Positions 53,234-60,430 of a stretch of DNA of 60,430 nucleotides are shown here, piece by piece. Source of the stretch: Flavobacteriaceae bacterium (GTDB lineage Bacteria; Bacteroidota; Bacteroidia; Flavobacteriales; Flavobacteriaceae); NCBI GenBank assembly GCA_024762795.1, contig JANTGS010000007.1:1-60430 (forward strand), written 5' to 3'. The translations under genes and the position numbers were made by a program. The stretch's first letter is position 1, and the number at the start of each line of letters is the position of its first letter. The notes under the pieces are model-generated. The model had not been told where the DNA came from. It ran no database searches and saw only the letters and a program-made list of their open reading frames with translations.

Positions 53234-54193
53234 TTGAAAGTTTCCAGAGAAGTAAAAACCGGTGTTATTGCAGTTCTGATCATTATTTTATTCATTTGGG
53301 GATATAGTTTTCTTAAAGATAAGAGTCTGACCAGCAAATCCAGATATTTTTATGCCGAATATGAAACTGTTGAAGGTCTTGCTATTAATAGTCCGGTAAC
53401 GATCAACGGATTAAAGGTAGGAAAGATTTCAAATATCACTTTTCACAATTTAAGAAAAGGTATCCTTGTTGCAGAAATGGAAATAGATGATGATGTTCAA
53501 TTCTCTAAAAACAGTATAGCTCAAATCTACAGTCCCGATTTTATCAGTGGTAAATCCTTAAGGGTTAAGATTGTATATGATGGTGACGAAATTGCTAAAA
53601 GCGGAGATACTCTAAATGGAGAGATCTCTTCGGGTATTTTTGGCATGATCAATGAACAAATCGGCCCCTTGCAAACTATGGTTGAGCATTTTATTCAGCA
53701 TTCTGATAGTGTAATGCAAAATGTAAACCGGCTTTTGAATCCTGAAAATCAAAAAAATATCAACGAATCTTTGGAAAGTTTAAATGCCACTCTGGTCAAA
53801 TTTAAAGGTTTGTCGTATAAAGCAGATCATTTATTGTCAGCCAATAATGAAAAGATCGATTCTATCATGAGCAATGCTAATGTTTCTATGCTAAAGATCT
53901 CTCATCTTACCGATTCTCTTGAGAAAGCAAACCTTTCCGCTACTGTGCTTAAATTACAAAATACACTTGATGGGTTTAACCGGTTGCTTGACAGTGTGGA
54001 GAATGGGCAGGGCACCATTGGGTTGCTGATGAAAGATGAAGCCCTGTACAACAACCTTGAAGGAGCCAGTAAAGAACTCGAAGCACTCCTTAAAGATATG
54101 AAAGAACATCCCAAGAGATTTGTACATTTTTCTCTTTTCGGGAAGAAAGAAAAACCCTATGAAGAAGAAGCTGCAGTTCAGTTAAAACAGTAG
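53234..54193 (+). CDS. MlaD-type MCE-domain protein
   Basis: 319 residues from a TTG at 53234. One N-terminal TM (about 9-27), then the MCE domain (about 36-112: FYAEYETVEGLAINSPVTINGLKVGKI), then a long helical region (about 145-300). It acts as the periplasmic substrate-binding hexamer of lipid transport (Mla-type). The ATPase and permease partners are not in the window. It follows the amidase by 65 bp. Confidence 0.92.
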   Translation: MKVSREVKTGVIAVLIIILFIWGYSFLKDKSLTSKSRYFYAEYETVEGLAINSPVTINGLKVGKISNITFHNLRKGILVAEMEIDDDVQFSKNSIAQIYSPDFISGKSLRVKIVYDGDEIAKSGDTLNGEISSGIFGMINEQIGPLQTMVEHFIQHSDSVMQNVNRLLNPENQKNINESLESLNATLVKFKGLSYKADHLLSANNEKIDSIMSNANVSMLKISHLTDSLEKANLSATVLKLQNTLDGFNRLLDSVENGQGTIGLLMKDEALYNNLEGASKELEALLKDMKEHPKRFVHFSLFGKKEKPYEEEAAVQLKQ

Positions 54194-54356
54194 TTAATAA
54201 GTATTGATAATTTTTTTTTATACTTATGTTTTTTGTAGTCAATATTTTTTTAAATTCACAAGTGAATAGAAAAGTGAAACACAAAGTGTTAAGCTTAAAT
54301 TCAATGTTGGTTAAATAGTTTAATATCAAATAAGTAATTTATAGAAAAACTTTTAC

Positions 54357-55676
54357 ATGCACTTTCTTTCTAATATACTTTTCGCATTACTTTTGATAGT
54401 AGGGGTGGGTTATTTTATAATGAATGTAAAAAAACTGATCCGCAATATAAAACTTGGTAGGGATATTGACCGTTCTGATCAACCTTCGGCGAGATGGAAA
54501 AATATGGTCAACATTGCCTTGGGTCAATCTAAAATGGTCAGGCGTCCCGTTGCAGGAATTCTGCACATTATTGTTTATGCCGGTTTTATCATTATCAATA
54601 TTGAGGTTTTAGAGATCATCATTGACGGACTTTTCGGAACACACCGTGTTTTTTCATTTGCCGGTGGTTTGTATGATTTTTTGATCGGTTCCTTTGAGAT
54701 TCTCGCCTTTTTGGTATTGATCTCAGTCATTATTTTCTGGATCAGAAGAATGATCATCAGGATACCTCGTTTCTGGAGTAAGGAAATGACTTCATGGCCA
54801 AAGAATGATGCCTTGAATATTTTGTACTTCGAAATGGTTCTTATGTCTTTGTTCCTTATCATGAATGCTGCTGATTATAATCTGCAGCAGCTGGGAGTAG
54901 GGCATTATATCAAAGCAGGATCTTTTCCGATAAGTCAATACATCGCTCCATGGTTACCACAAAATGCTGATACACTGATGTGGATTGAGAGAGGTGCCTG
55001 GTGGTTGCATATTATTGGGATCTTTATCTTTTTAAATTATCTGTATTATTCTAAACATTTACATATTTTACTGGCATTTCCCAATACATATTACGCCAAT
55101 CTGGAGCCTAAAGGAAAGATCAATAACCTGCAATCGGTTACTGATGAAGTGCAATTGATGCTGGATCCTAATGCCGATCCTTATGCGGCACCGCCTGAGC
55201 CGGAAGGAGATGAAATGCCTGAAAAATTCGGAGCCAGTGATGTGACCGATCTTACCTGGATACAGTTGATGAATGCCTATACCTGTACAGAGTGTGGTAG
55301 GTGTACCAGTGTTTGCCCAGCCAATCAGACCGGTAAATTATTATCGCCAAGGGCCATTATGATGAAAACCCGTGACAGGATAGAAGAAGTAGGCCGTAAT
55401 ATTGATAAGAACGGAGAATTTAAAGAGGACGATAAATCCTTATTCGCAACCATTACCAATGAAGAGATCTGGGCATGTACCAGTTGTAATGCCTGCGTGG
55501 AAGAATGTCCGGTAAATATAGATCCTTTATCAATTATTGTCGATCTGAGAAGATATCTGGTAATGGAACAATCTTCTGCTCCGCAGGAACTGAATATGAT
55601 GTTTACCAATATTGAAAATAACGGGGCACCCTGGCAATATAACCAGCTTGACAGATTAAACTGGAAAGATGAATAA
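54357..55676 (+). CDS. Membrane (Fe-S) oxidoreductase, HdrD/GlpC-like N-terminal half
   Basis: 439 residues. Four to five TMs in the first ~230 residues include conserved His (LHIIVYAG, WWLHIIGIF) that could bind heme b, NarI-like. Two 4Fe-4S motifs follow: CTECGRCTSVCP (about 304) and CTSCNACVEECP (about 372). It should pass electrons between a quinone pool and a soluble donor. The partner CCG-domain protein is encoded 60 bp downstream. Confidence 0.88.
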   Translation: MHFLSNILFALLLIVGVGYFIMNVKKLIRNIKLGRDIDRSDQPSARWKNMVNIALGQSKMVRRPVAGILHIIVYAGFIIINIEVLEIIIDGLFGTHRVFSFAGGLYDFLIGSFEILAFLVLISVIIFWIRRMIIRIPRFWSKEMTSWPKNDALNILYFEMVLMSLFLIMNAADYNLQQLGVGHYIKAGSFPISQYIAPWLPQNADTLMWIERGAWWLHIIGIFIFLNYLYYSKHLHILLAFPNTYYANLEPKGKINNLQSVTDEVQLMLDPNADPYAAPPEPEGDEMPEKFGASDVTDLTWIQLMNAYTCTECGRCTSVCPANQTGKLLSPRAIMMKTRDRIEEVGRNIDKNGEFKEDDKSLFATITNEEIWACTSCNACVEECPVNIDPLSIIVDLRRYLVMEQSSAPQELNMMFTNIENNGAPWQYNQLDRLNWKDE

Positions 55677-55736
55677 AAGAATTAATAATTAAACAAACGA
55701 ATGATTTGTTCATTCTAACTTTAAATCATTTTATCA

Positions 55737-56522
55737 ATGAGTATCAAAGTACCAACAATGGCTGAAATGATGGCAGAAGGAAAAACTCCTGAAGTTTTGT
55801 TTTGGGTAGGCTGTGCAGGAAGTTATGACGACAGAGCTAAGAAAATAACCAGGGCTTTTGTTAAATTACTGCAAAAAGCTGATGTTTCTTTTGCGGTTTT
55901 GGGTACTGAAGAGAGTTGCAGTGGTGATCCGGCTAAAAGAGCAGGAAATGAATTCCTTTTTCAGATGCAGGCCATGACCAATATTGAGATTATGAATGCC
56001 TATGAGGTAAAAAAGATCGTAACGGCCTGTCCGCACTGTTTTAACACCTTAAAGAATGAATATCCCGGATTGGGAGGTAATTATCAGGTAATGCATCATA
56101 CCGAATTCTTAAAATCCCTGCTGGATGAAGGAAGACTGACCATAGAAGGAGGGAAGTTCGTCGGTACCAAGATCACTTTCCACGATCCGTGTTATCTGGG
56201 AAGAGCCAATAATATTTATGAAGCTCCGAGAGATCTGATCAAAAAGCTTGAAGTGGAGCTGGTAGAGATGAAAAGATGTAAAAGCAATGCGCTTTGTTGT
56301 GGTGCAGGTGGGGCGCAGATGTTTAAAGATGCAGAAAAGGGAGATAAAGAGATCTTTGTGGAAAGAACTGATGATGCCCTTGAAACAAATCCGGATATTA
56401 TTGCAACCGGATGTCCTTTTTGCAATACTATGTTAACAGATGGTATTAAGAACGTAGAAAAAGAATCGGAAATTAAAGTGCTGGATATTGCCGAAATACT
56501 GGCTTCAGCAGATGAATTATAA
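55737..56522 (+). CDS. CCG-domain (Fe-S)-binding protein, partner of the upstream oxidoreductase
   Basis: 261 residues, soluble. Two heterodisulfide-reductase-type cysteine-rich (CCG) repeats: WVGCAGSYDDR with ACPHCFNT, and HDPCYLGR with NALCCGAGG and GCPFCNT. These bind noncubane or [4Fe-4S] clusters. It is the peripheral half of an HdrD/GlpC-like complex split over two genes. The substrate is unknown; lactate, glycolate or disulfide are family possibilities. Confidence 0.9.
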   Translation: MSIKVPTMAEMMAEGKTPEVLFWVGCAGSYDDRAKKITRAFVKLLQKADVSFAVLGTEESCSGDPAKRAGNEFLFQMQAMTNIEIMNAYEVKKIVTACPHCFNTLKNEYPGLGGNYQVMHHTEFLKSLLDEGRLTIEGGKFVGTKITFHDPCYLGRANNIYEAPRDLIKKLEVELVEMKRCKSNALCCGAGGAQMFKDAEKGDKEIFVERTDDALETNPDIIATGCPFCNTMLTDGIKNVEKESEIKVLDIAEILASADEL

Positions 56523-56540
56523 ATAATTTAGATTAAAGAA

Positions 56541-57146
56541 ATGCCTTATTTAAAAGAAGAGGACCTTGCAAATCTTTATAAAGAGATCGATACAGCGAAA
56601 TCTAAAATAGAAACGCTTTCAGATACCCTTGAAGAAGAGAAGGAACAGATATCGATCTTAAAGAAACATAGAATGATCATCGGTATTTTTGCTGTTCTGG
56701 CAACTCTTTTGATGATCTGGTCTTTTCTTCCCAAAAAAGAGGAAGTTCCTGAAGAATATTTGATCAGGAACAATTTAAGCCTTGTAAATACTGATAGCTT
56801 ACACAGTACTCAACTGGAACTGGATAAACTCAAATCTATTGAATCTTCCAGAGTTACTATTGGTGAATTGCCTATTGTTTACAGTGTACAGATAGGGGCC
56901 TACAATAATTTTAGTTCTGATTTGTTTTCGCAGGATTTTTCACATCTTACAGAATTCTCTCAGGAAGGAATGAATAAGTTTGCCCTTGGAAACTATAAAA
57001 CCTACAAAGAAGCTGTTAACCTGAGAACAGATCTGAAAAAACTCGGGTTTAAAGATTGTTTTATTATCGCTAAATCTTACGGAAAACCTATTAGTATTAA
57101 AGAAGCACTTGATCTGAGTGGTGAAGAATGGATCCGGGGTGAATAA
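56541..57146 (+). CDS. Membrane-anchored SPOR-domain protein
   Basis: 201 residues. An N-terminal coiled coil (about 5-42) is followed by one TM (about 45-63) and a C-terminal SPOR-like domain (about 118-190: YSVQIGAYNNF, FALGNYKTYKEAVNLRTDLKKLGF). It may bind denuded peptidoglycan. It lies 18 bp after the CCG gene and 15 bp before menA, an odd partner for quinone genes, but the spacing implies one transcript. Confidence 0.82.
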   Translation: MPYLKEEDLANLYKEIDTAKSKIETLSDTLEEEKEQISILKKHRMIIGIFAVLATLLMIWSFLPKKEEVPEEYLIRNNLSLVNTDSLHSTQLELDKLKSIESSRVTIGELPIVYSVQIGAYNNFSSDLFSQDFSHLTEFSQEGMNKFALGNYKTYKEAVNLRTDLKKLGFKDCFIIAKSYGKPISIKEALDLSGEEWIRGE

Positions 57147-57161
57147 AATCACTATTTTTCT

Positions 57162-58058
57162 ATGATTAAAAAATGGATTGGTGCTGCACGGTTAAGAACC
57201 TTACCGCTTTCCCTTTCGGGGATAATCCTGGCAAGTTTTCTGGCTGTTGCCGGAAATAAGTTTGATTTATTGATCTTTATCTTTGCTGTTCTGACCACGG
57301 TGGGTTTTCAGGTGATCTCTAATTTTGCTAATGACTACGGTGATGGGGTTAAGGGAACAGATAATAAAGATAGAATAGGGCCGGAGCGGGCAATACAAAG
57401 CGGAGACATCACCCCCCTGCAAATGAAAAAGGCTATTATTATCTCTACAGTACTTACTTTAATAGTTGCCCTGATATTGATCTATATCTCATTTGGGAGA
57501 GAAAATTTTTGGTATTCATTGCTCTTTTTTGTTTTGGGAATTGCCAGTATTGCAGCAGCAATTAAATATACCGTAGGCCGGAATGCCTATGGTTATTACG
57601 GAATGGGAGATCTGTTTGTTTTTCTTTTTTTCGGACTTTTAAGTGTTTGCGGAACTTATTTTCTTTATTTTAAAAGTATTGATCTAACGGTCTTTTTACC
57701 GGCCTCCTCCATAGGATTGTTAAGTACGGGAGTGCTTAACCTGAACAATATGCGTGATGCAGCTTCCGATATCAAAGCAGGAAAAAATACGCTGGTGGTT
57801 AAGATCGGAAATGTTGCGGCCAAACGCTACCACTATTTTCTTTTAACCGGAGCATTTATTTTTGCTTTGATCTATGTGGGATTGCATTATCATTCCGTTT
57901 TCCAGTTCATGTTTGTTATTGCATTTATACCAATATTTCTTCATCTTAAAACTGTTTATACAAATAAATTTCCCGAAGATCTGGATCCGGAGTTGAAAAA
58001 ACTGGCCTTAAGTACTCTGTTGTTTGCCGTATTATTTGGTCTGGGACAAATATTTTAG
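57162..58058 (+). CDS. menA: 1,4-dihydroxy-2-naphthoate polyprenyltransferase
   Basis: 298 residues, UbiA superfamily, about nine TMs. The first Asp-rich motif is NFANDYGDGVKGTDN (about 54-68), the second is NNMRDAASDIKAGKNTL (about 191-207). It attaches the isoprenoid tail to DHNA to give demethylmenaquinone. Its position after an Fe-S redox pair fits menaquinone-linked respiration. Confidence 0.94.
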   Translation: MIKKWIGAARLRTLPLSLSGIILASFLAVAGNKFDLLIFIFAVLTTVGFQVISNFANDYGDGVKGTDNKDRIGPERAIQSGDITPLQMKKAIIISTVLTLIVALILIYISFGRENFWYSLLFFVLGIASIAAAIKYTVGRNAYGYYGMGDLFVFLFFGLLSVCGTYFLYFKSIDLTVFLPASSIGLLSTGVLNLNNMRDAASDIKAGKNTLVVKIGNVAAKRYHYFLLTGAFIFALIYVGLHYHSVFQFMFVIAFIPIFLHLKTVYTNKFPEDLDPELKKLALSTLLFAVLFGLGQIF

Positions 58059-58087
58059 AAAAGTTTTTATTAAAAGATAAATATATC

Positions 58088-58095
58088 TATTTTTG
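58088..58095 (+). promoter_or_regulatory. Putative -7 box of the copper-uptake locus
   Basis: TATTTTTG (exact TAnnTTTG), 17 bp before the GTG at 58113, with a T tract at -33. Confidence 0.5.
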
Positions 58096-58112
58096 TTTAA
58101 AATGGTCAATTG

Positions 58113-58499
58113 GTGAGAAAGCTTATAATCACACATTTTTTATTAAATCTTTATCTTGTGGTTTTAATCGCTCCTGCATTTCCCATTATAGAATACCTGA
58201 TCAACTACGATTTTATTGCCAATGAATTGTGTGTAAATAAAGATAAACCTTTATTGGGCTGTAACGGAAAATGTTACCTGGAAAAGCAGGTGAAGAAACA
58301 AATGAACCTTGATCAAAATCAGAAAGAGCAAACACCACCTCGTGTAGATTTTGAAAAATTTATAACCCTTAAAACCAAAAAATTTGATTATCGTTTTTTG
58401 GACCAGATTAAAGATCGGGAAAAACCTGTTTTCTACAACAAATTAAAAGAAATTTTCTATAGCAATTCATTGCTCCGCCCTCCTAAACAATTGAGTTAA
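58113..58499 (+). CDS. Small membrane protein with conserved-type CNGKC cysteine motif
   Basis: 128 residues from the GTG at 58113 (or 129 from the TTG at 58110). N-terminal TM or signal anchor (about 3-30). Then C40-x9-C50-N-G-K-C54, a compact three-cysteine metal-binding-like motif in a Lys-rich context, and a polar C-terminal half. I recognise the motif type from flavobacterial proteins next to TonB receptors, but no named family. With the CxxxM receptor downstream (204 bp), copper handling is inferred. A four-codon upstream ORF (58102-58116) overlaps its start. Confidence 0.7.
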   Translation: MRKLIITHFLLNLYLVVLIAPAFPIIEYLINYDFIANELCVNKDKPLLGCNGKCYLEKQVKKQMNLDQNQKEQTPPRVDFEKFITLKTKKFDYRFLDQIKDREKPVFYNKLKEIFYSNSLLRPPKQLS

Positions 58500-58524
58500 T
58501 ATTATTTGCAGTTCCTTTTTTGTA

Positions 58525-58607
58525 TGCAGATCATTTTACCAGGTTAAGATGATTTCAATGTGCAGATGCATTTGTATATGCTCTGTAAGCAGTTATGCTT
58601 TGCAGAT
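58525..58607 (+). promoter_or_regulatory. Three TGCAGAT repeats upstream of the TonB receptor
   Basis: TGCAGAT occurs at 58525-58531, 58561-58567 and 58601-58607 (spacing 36 and 40), in the 204-bp leader between the two copper-locus genes. It could be a regulator-binding array or part of a leader structure. An inverted pair TTCCTTTTTT/AAAAAAGGAA (58512-58521, 58627-58636) encloses it. Confidence 0.3.
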
Positions 58608-58703
58608 CGTTCCAAATTGTAAAAAGAAAAAAGGAATTTATAATGCACTGATACACAAAACTTACTGTGTTTAAATAATCATGTAACTTAATTAACACTC
58701 ATA

Positions 58704-60430
58704 ATGAAAATAAAACTTATGATGTATTTAGTAATGTTCTTTACAGGCATTTCTATATACGCACAAGAAATTACCATTCACGGGAGAGTAACGGATAAGA
58801 ACAATGTTCCCATTGAAAAAACTATTATAAAACTAAAGAATTCTGATAAATATACCGAGACCGATGCAGTAGGTAAATTTACCATCAATGCAATAGATGG
58901 TGAGATCGCAGAGATTATTCATATCAATTACAAAACCGAAAATGTTAAATTATATGATGGCATTCAGATCAGTCTGAGCGTTGAGGCCATTGCTCTGGAT
59001 AATATCGTTATCAAGGCAGAACCTTTTGATCAGATTGCACAGTCGAGAATTATTATTGATGATATCAAAACTATTACACAACCCCGTAATGTAAGCGATC
59101 TGTTTAAGGATGTTCCTGGTTTTGCCATTCAAAAAAGAGGGGCTTACGCTTCAGAACCTGTTTTCCGTTCTTTTAAATATGAACAATTAAATGTGATGTA
59201 TGATGGCGGGATGAAGATTATCAATGCCTGTCCGAACAGGATGGATCCCATTACAACACATATCATCCCTGAAGAGGTGGAAAGGATAGAAGTGATCAGG
59301 GGGCCGTTTTCAATGCGTTTTGGTCAGAATTTCGGAGGAATCATCAATATGGTTTCCAAATCAGGAAGCAGTTTTAAAAAGGGGGTCTCCGGAAATATAG
59401 AATCGGGATATGAATCTAACGGTAATAACTTTACAGGAAGAGGTAATCTGAGGTATAAAGCCAATAAGTTTGATCTTGAACTGAATGGTTCCTACAGAAA
59501 TTATGGAAATTATAAGGATGGGAACGGAACAGAAGTACCTTCTTCTTTTTCCACTACCGATTATTCTGTTAAAATTGGTGTAGATCCAACTGAGAATCAG
59601 CGATTTAAATTTACGTGGAGACAATCTTTTGGCAGAGATATTATGCATGCCGGATTGATGATGGATTCGCCCTATGATGACAGTTATCTCGCAGGACTGG
59701 ATTATAAAATTACCAAGATCGGTGATCTGGTTAGTTCTTTCTCTTTTAAAGGATTCTATTCCAATGTAGATCATTTGATGACGAATGAAGGCAGACCCAG
59801 TTTTAAAATGACCGAAGCTTCTTCAAATGTTTTTGCTACAAATTATGGTGGAAAAGTAGAGTTGGTACTTACCCCTAATGAGAAGATCAAGATCTATACC
59901 GGAATCGATGCTAATTTTATTGGCCGTGATGGCGACCGGATCAGAACGATAAAAATTATGAATGGCAATCCTTTGCCTCAGCCTAAAGTCAAGGTGGATA
60001 AAATCTGGCAGGATTCTAAAATCAATGATATGGGGGTTTTTGCAGAAGCAAAGTATCTTTTAGGTAACAGCCGAGTGATCACAGCAGGTATGCGTACCGA
60101 TTTTGTAACTGCATCCATCAATGATCCTGAAAAGGATTTTCTTGAACTCTACGGAGGACAGATCGATGACCAGCACGAAGCGAATCTGAGTGGTACGATA
60201 TCATATATCTACAGTACCGATCATTCCCAATGGCAAGTGGCCTATGGAAGGGGAGTAAGATCTGCTTCTATGCCCGAGCGTTTTATCAATCATTTTAATA
60301 TTGGTGCCGATCCGTATGAATATGTAGGAAACCCTTATCTCGATCCGGAAAAGAACAATCAGTTTGAAGTATCTTTCCGTCAGGATTACGACAGAATGGA
60401 TTTTGGCGTAACGGTTTTCTATTCTTTTAT
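58704..60430 (+). CDS. TonB-dependent receptor, copper receptor (OprC)-like, partial at window end
   Basis: 575 codons to the window edge, no stop. Signal peptide 1-20 (ending IYAQ), a CarboxypepD_reg-like domain (about 24-95), then the TonB plug (about 105-225: DLFKDVPGFAIQKRG, PEEVERIEVIRGPFSMRFG) and the start of the barrel. The plug carries NACPNRMDPITTH, so C176 and M180 give the CxxxM pair that binds Cu in Pseudomonas OprC. The partner HxM is not exact; MHAGLMM (314-320) is a candidate. It is an outer-membrane transporter energised by TonB, with copper as likely cargo. Confidence 0.88.
   Translation, partial: MKIKLMMYLVMFFTGISIYAQEITIHGRVTDKNNVPIEKTIIKLKNSDKYTETDAVGKFTINAIDGEIAEIIHINYKTENVKLYDGIQISLSVEAIALDNIVIKAEPFDQIAQSRIIIDDIKTITQPRNVSDLFKDVPGFAIQKRGAYASEPVFRSFKYEQLNVMYDGGMKIINACPNRMDPITTHIIPEEVERIEVIRGPFSMRFGQNFGGIINMVSKSGSSFKKGVSGNIESGYESNGNNFTGRGNLRYKANKFDLELNGSYRNYGNYKDGNGTEVPSSFSTTDYSVKIGVDPTENQRFKFTWRQSFGRDIMHAGLMMDSPYDDSYLAGLDYKITKIGDLVSSFSFKGFYSNVDHLMTNEGRPSFKMTEASSNVFATNYGGKVELVLTPNEKIKIYTGIDANFIGRDGDRIRTIKIMNGNPLPQPKVKVDKIWQDSKINDMGVFAEAKYLLGNSRVITAGMRTDFVTASINDPEKDFLELYGGQIDDQHEANLSGTISYIYSTDHSQWQVAYGRGVRSASMPERFINHFNIGADPYEYVGNPYLDPEKNNQFEVSFRQDYDRMDFGVTVFYSF

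Noticed and set aside
1-60430. tRNA, rRNA or CRISPR arrays
   Set aside because: I scanned the non-coding gaps by eye and saw no cloverleaf, rRNA core motif or regular repeat-spacer pattern. A dedicated search could still find a missed tRNA.

Overview
The window is about 60 kb of low-GC chromosome from a member of the Bacteroidota, almost certainly a marine-type Flavobacteriaceae. Evidence: Bacteroidota-style -7 promoter boxes (TAnnTTTG), almost no Shine-Dalgarno sequences, signal peptides ending in FAQ or FSQ, a conserved rsfS-ftsH-LUD-cdsA-psd-ACBP block, menaquinone-only quinone synthesis, a BatA-type protein and a CarboxypepD_reg TonB receptor. Nearly all of it reads as core genome. I see no prophage, complete insertion sequence, CRISPR array, rRNA or tRNA.

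Layout. 1-7.4 kb (+): the 3' end of an unidentified gene, then a tight operon of an NRAMP-like transporter, 5-oxoprolinase pxpA-pxpB-pxpC and a threonine aldolase, followed by a secreted M28 peptidase, an exported MsrA and a small membrane protein. 7.4-9.5 kb: a DUF937 protein (-) and a dicarboxylate/glutamate symporter (+). 9.7-15.1 kb (-): a TIGR02757 protein behind four exported enzymes (serine hydrolase, Tat-type threonine aldolase homologue, alpha/beta hydrolase, amidohydrolase lipoprotein). 15.1-18.4 kb (+): recG, which has no canonical start codon, and a DUF481 protein. 18.4-26.9 kb (-): NlpC/P60 lipoprotein, nuclease/phosphatase, esterase, small membrane protein, a metal-site-less dihydroorotase homologue, a BatA/VWA protein and yidC.

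26.9-27.8 kb is the only long stretch without a gene. It holds decayed intergenic repeats, a REP-like hairpin and a compact minus-strand inverted-repeat structure ending in a U tract, a candidate small RNA. 27.8-38 kb carries a FabH-like synthase, superoxide reductase, CBM48 protein, htpG behind a 13-bp palindrome, murB, an aminotransferase, a YtxH/holin-like stress operon, a retropepsin-PDZ protein and DUF1573. 38-48.9 kb has valS, then the envelope/proteolysis operon rsfS-ftsH-LUD-cdsA-psd-ACBP-YceI, birA, SRPBCC, pyrE and a NUDIX gene. 48.9-58.1 kb has ridA and lptD opposed to an amidase-MCE-FeS-FeS-SPOR-menA run. The right edge is a putative copper-uptake locus: a small CNGKC-motif membrane protein and a TonB receptor, cut by the window end, with the CxxxM signature of OprC.

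How it fits together. The left operon is suited to scavenging peptides and their cyclised glutamate (5-oxoproline). The middle and right parts are envelope biogenesis (YidC, MurB, CdsA, Psd, LptD, amidase, MCE), protein quality control (HtpG, FtsH) and menaquinone-linked electron transfer. The most unusual points are the NRAMP homologue without metal ligands, the ATA-start recG, two amidohydrolases without HxH, the structured RNA candidate and the copper locus.
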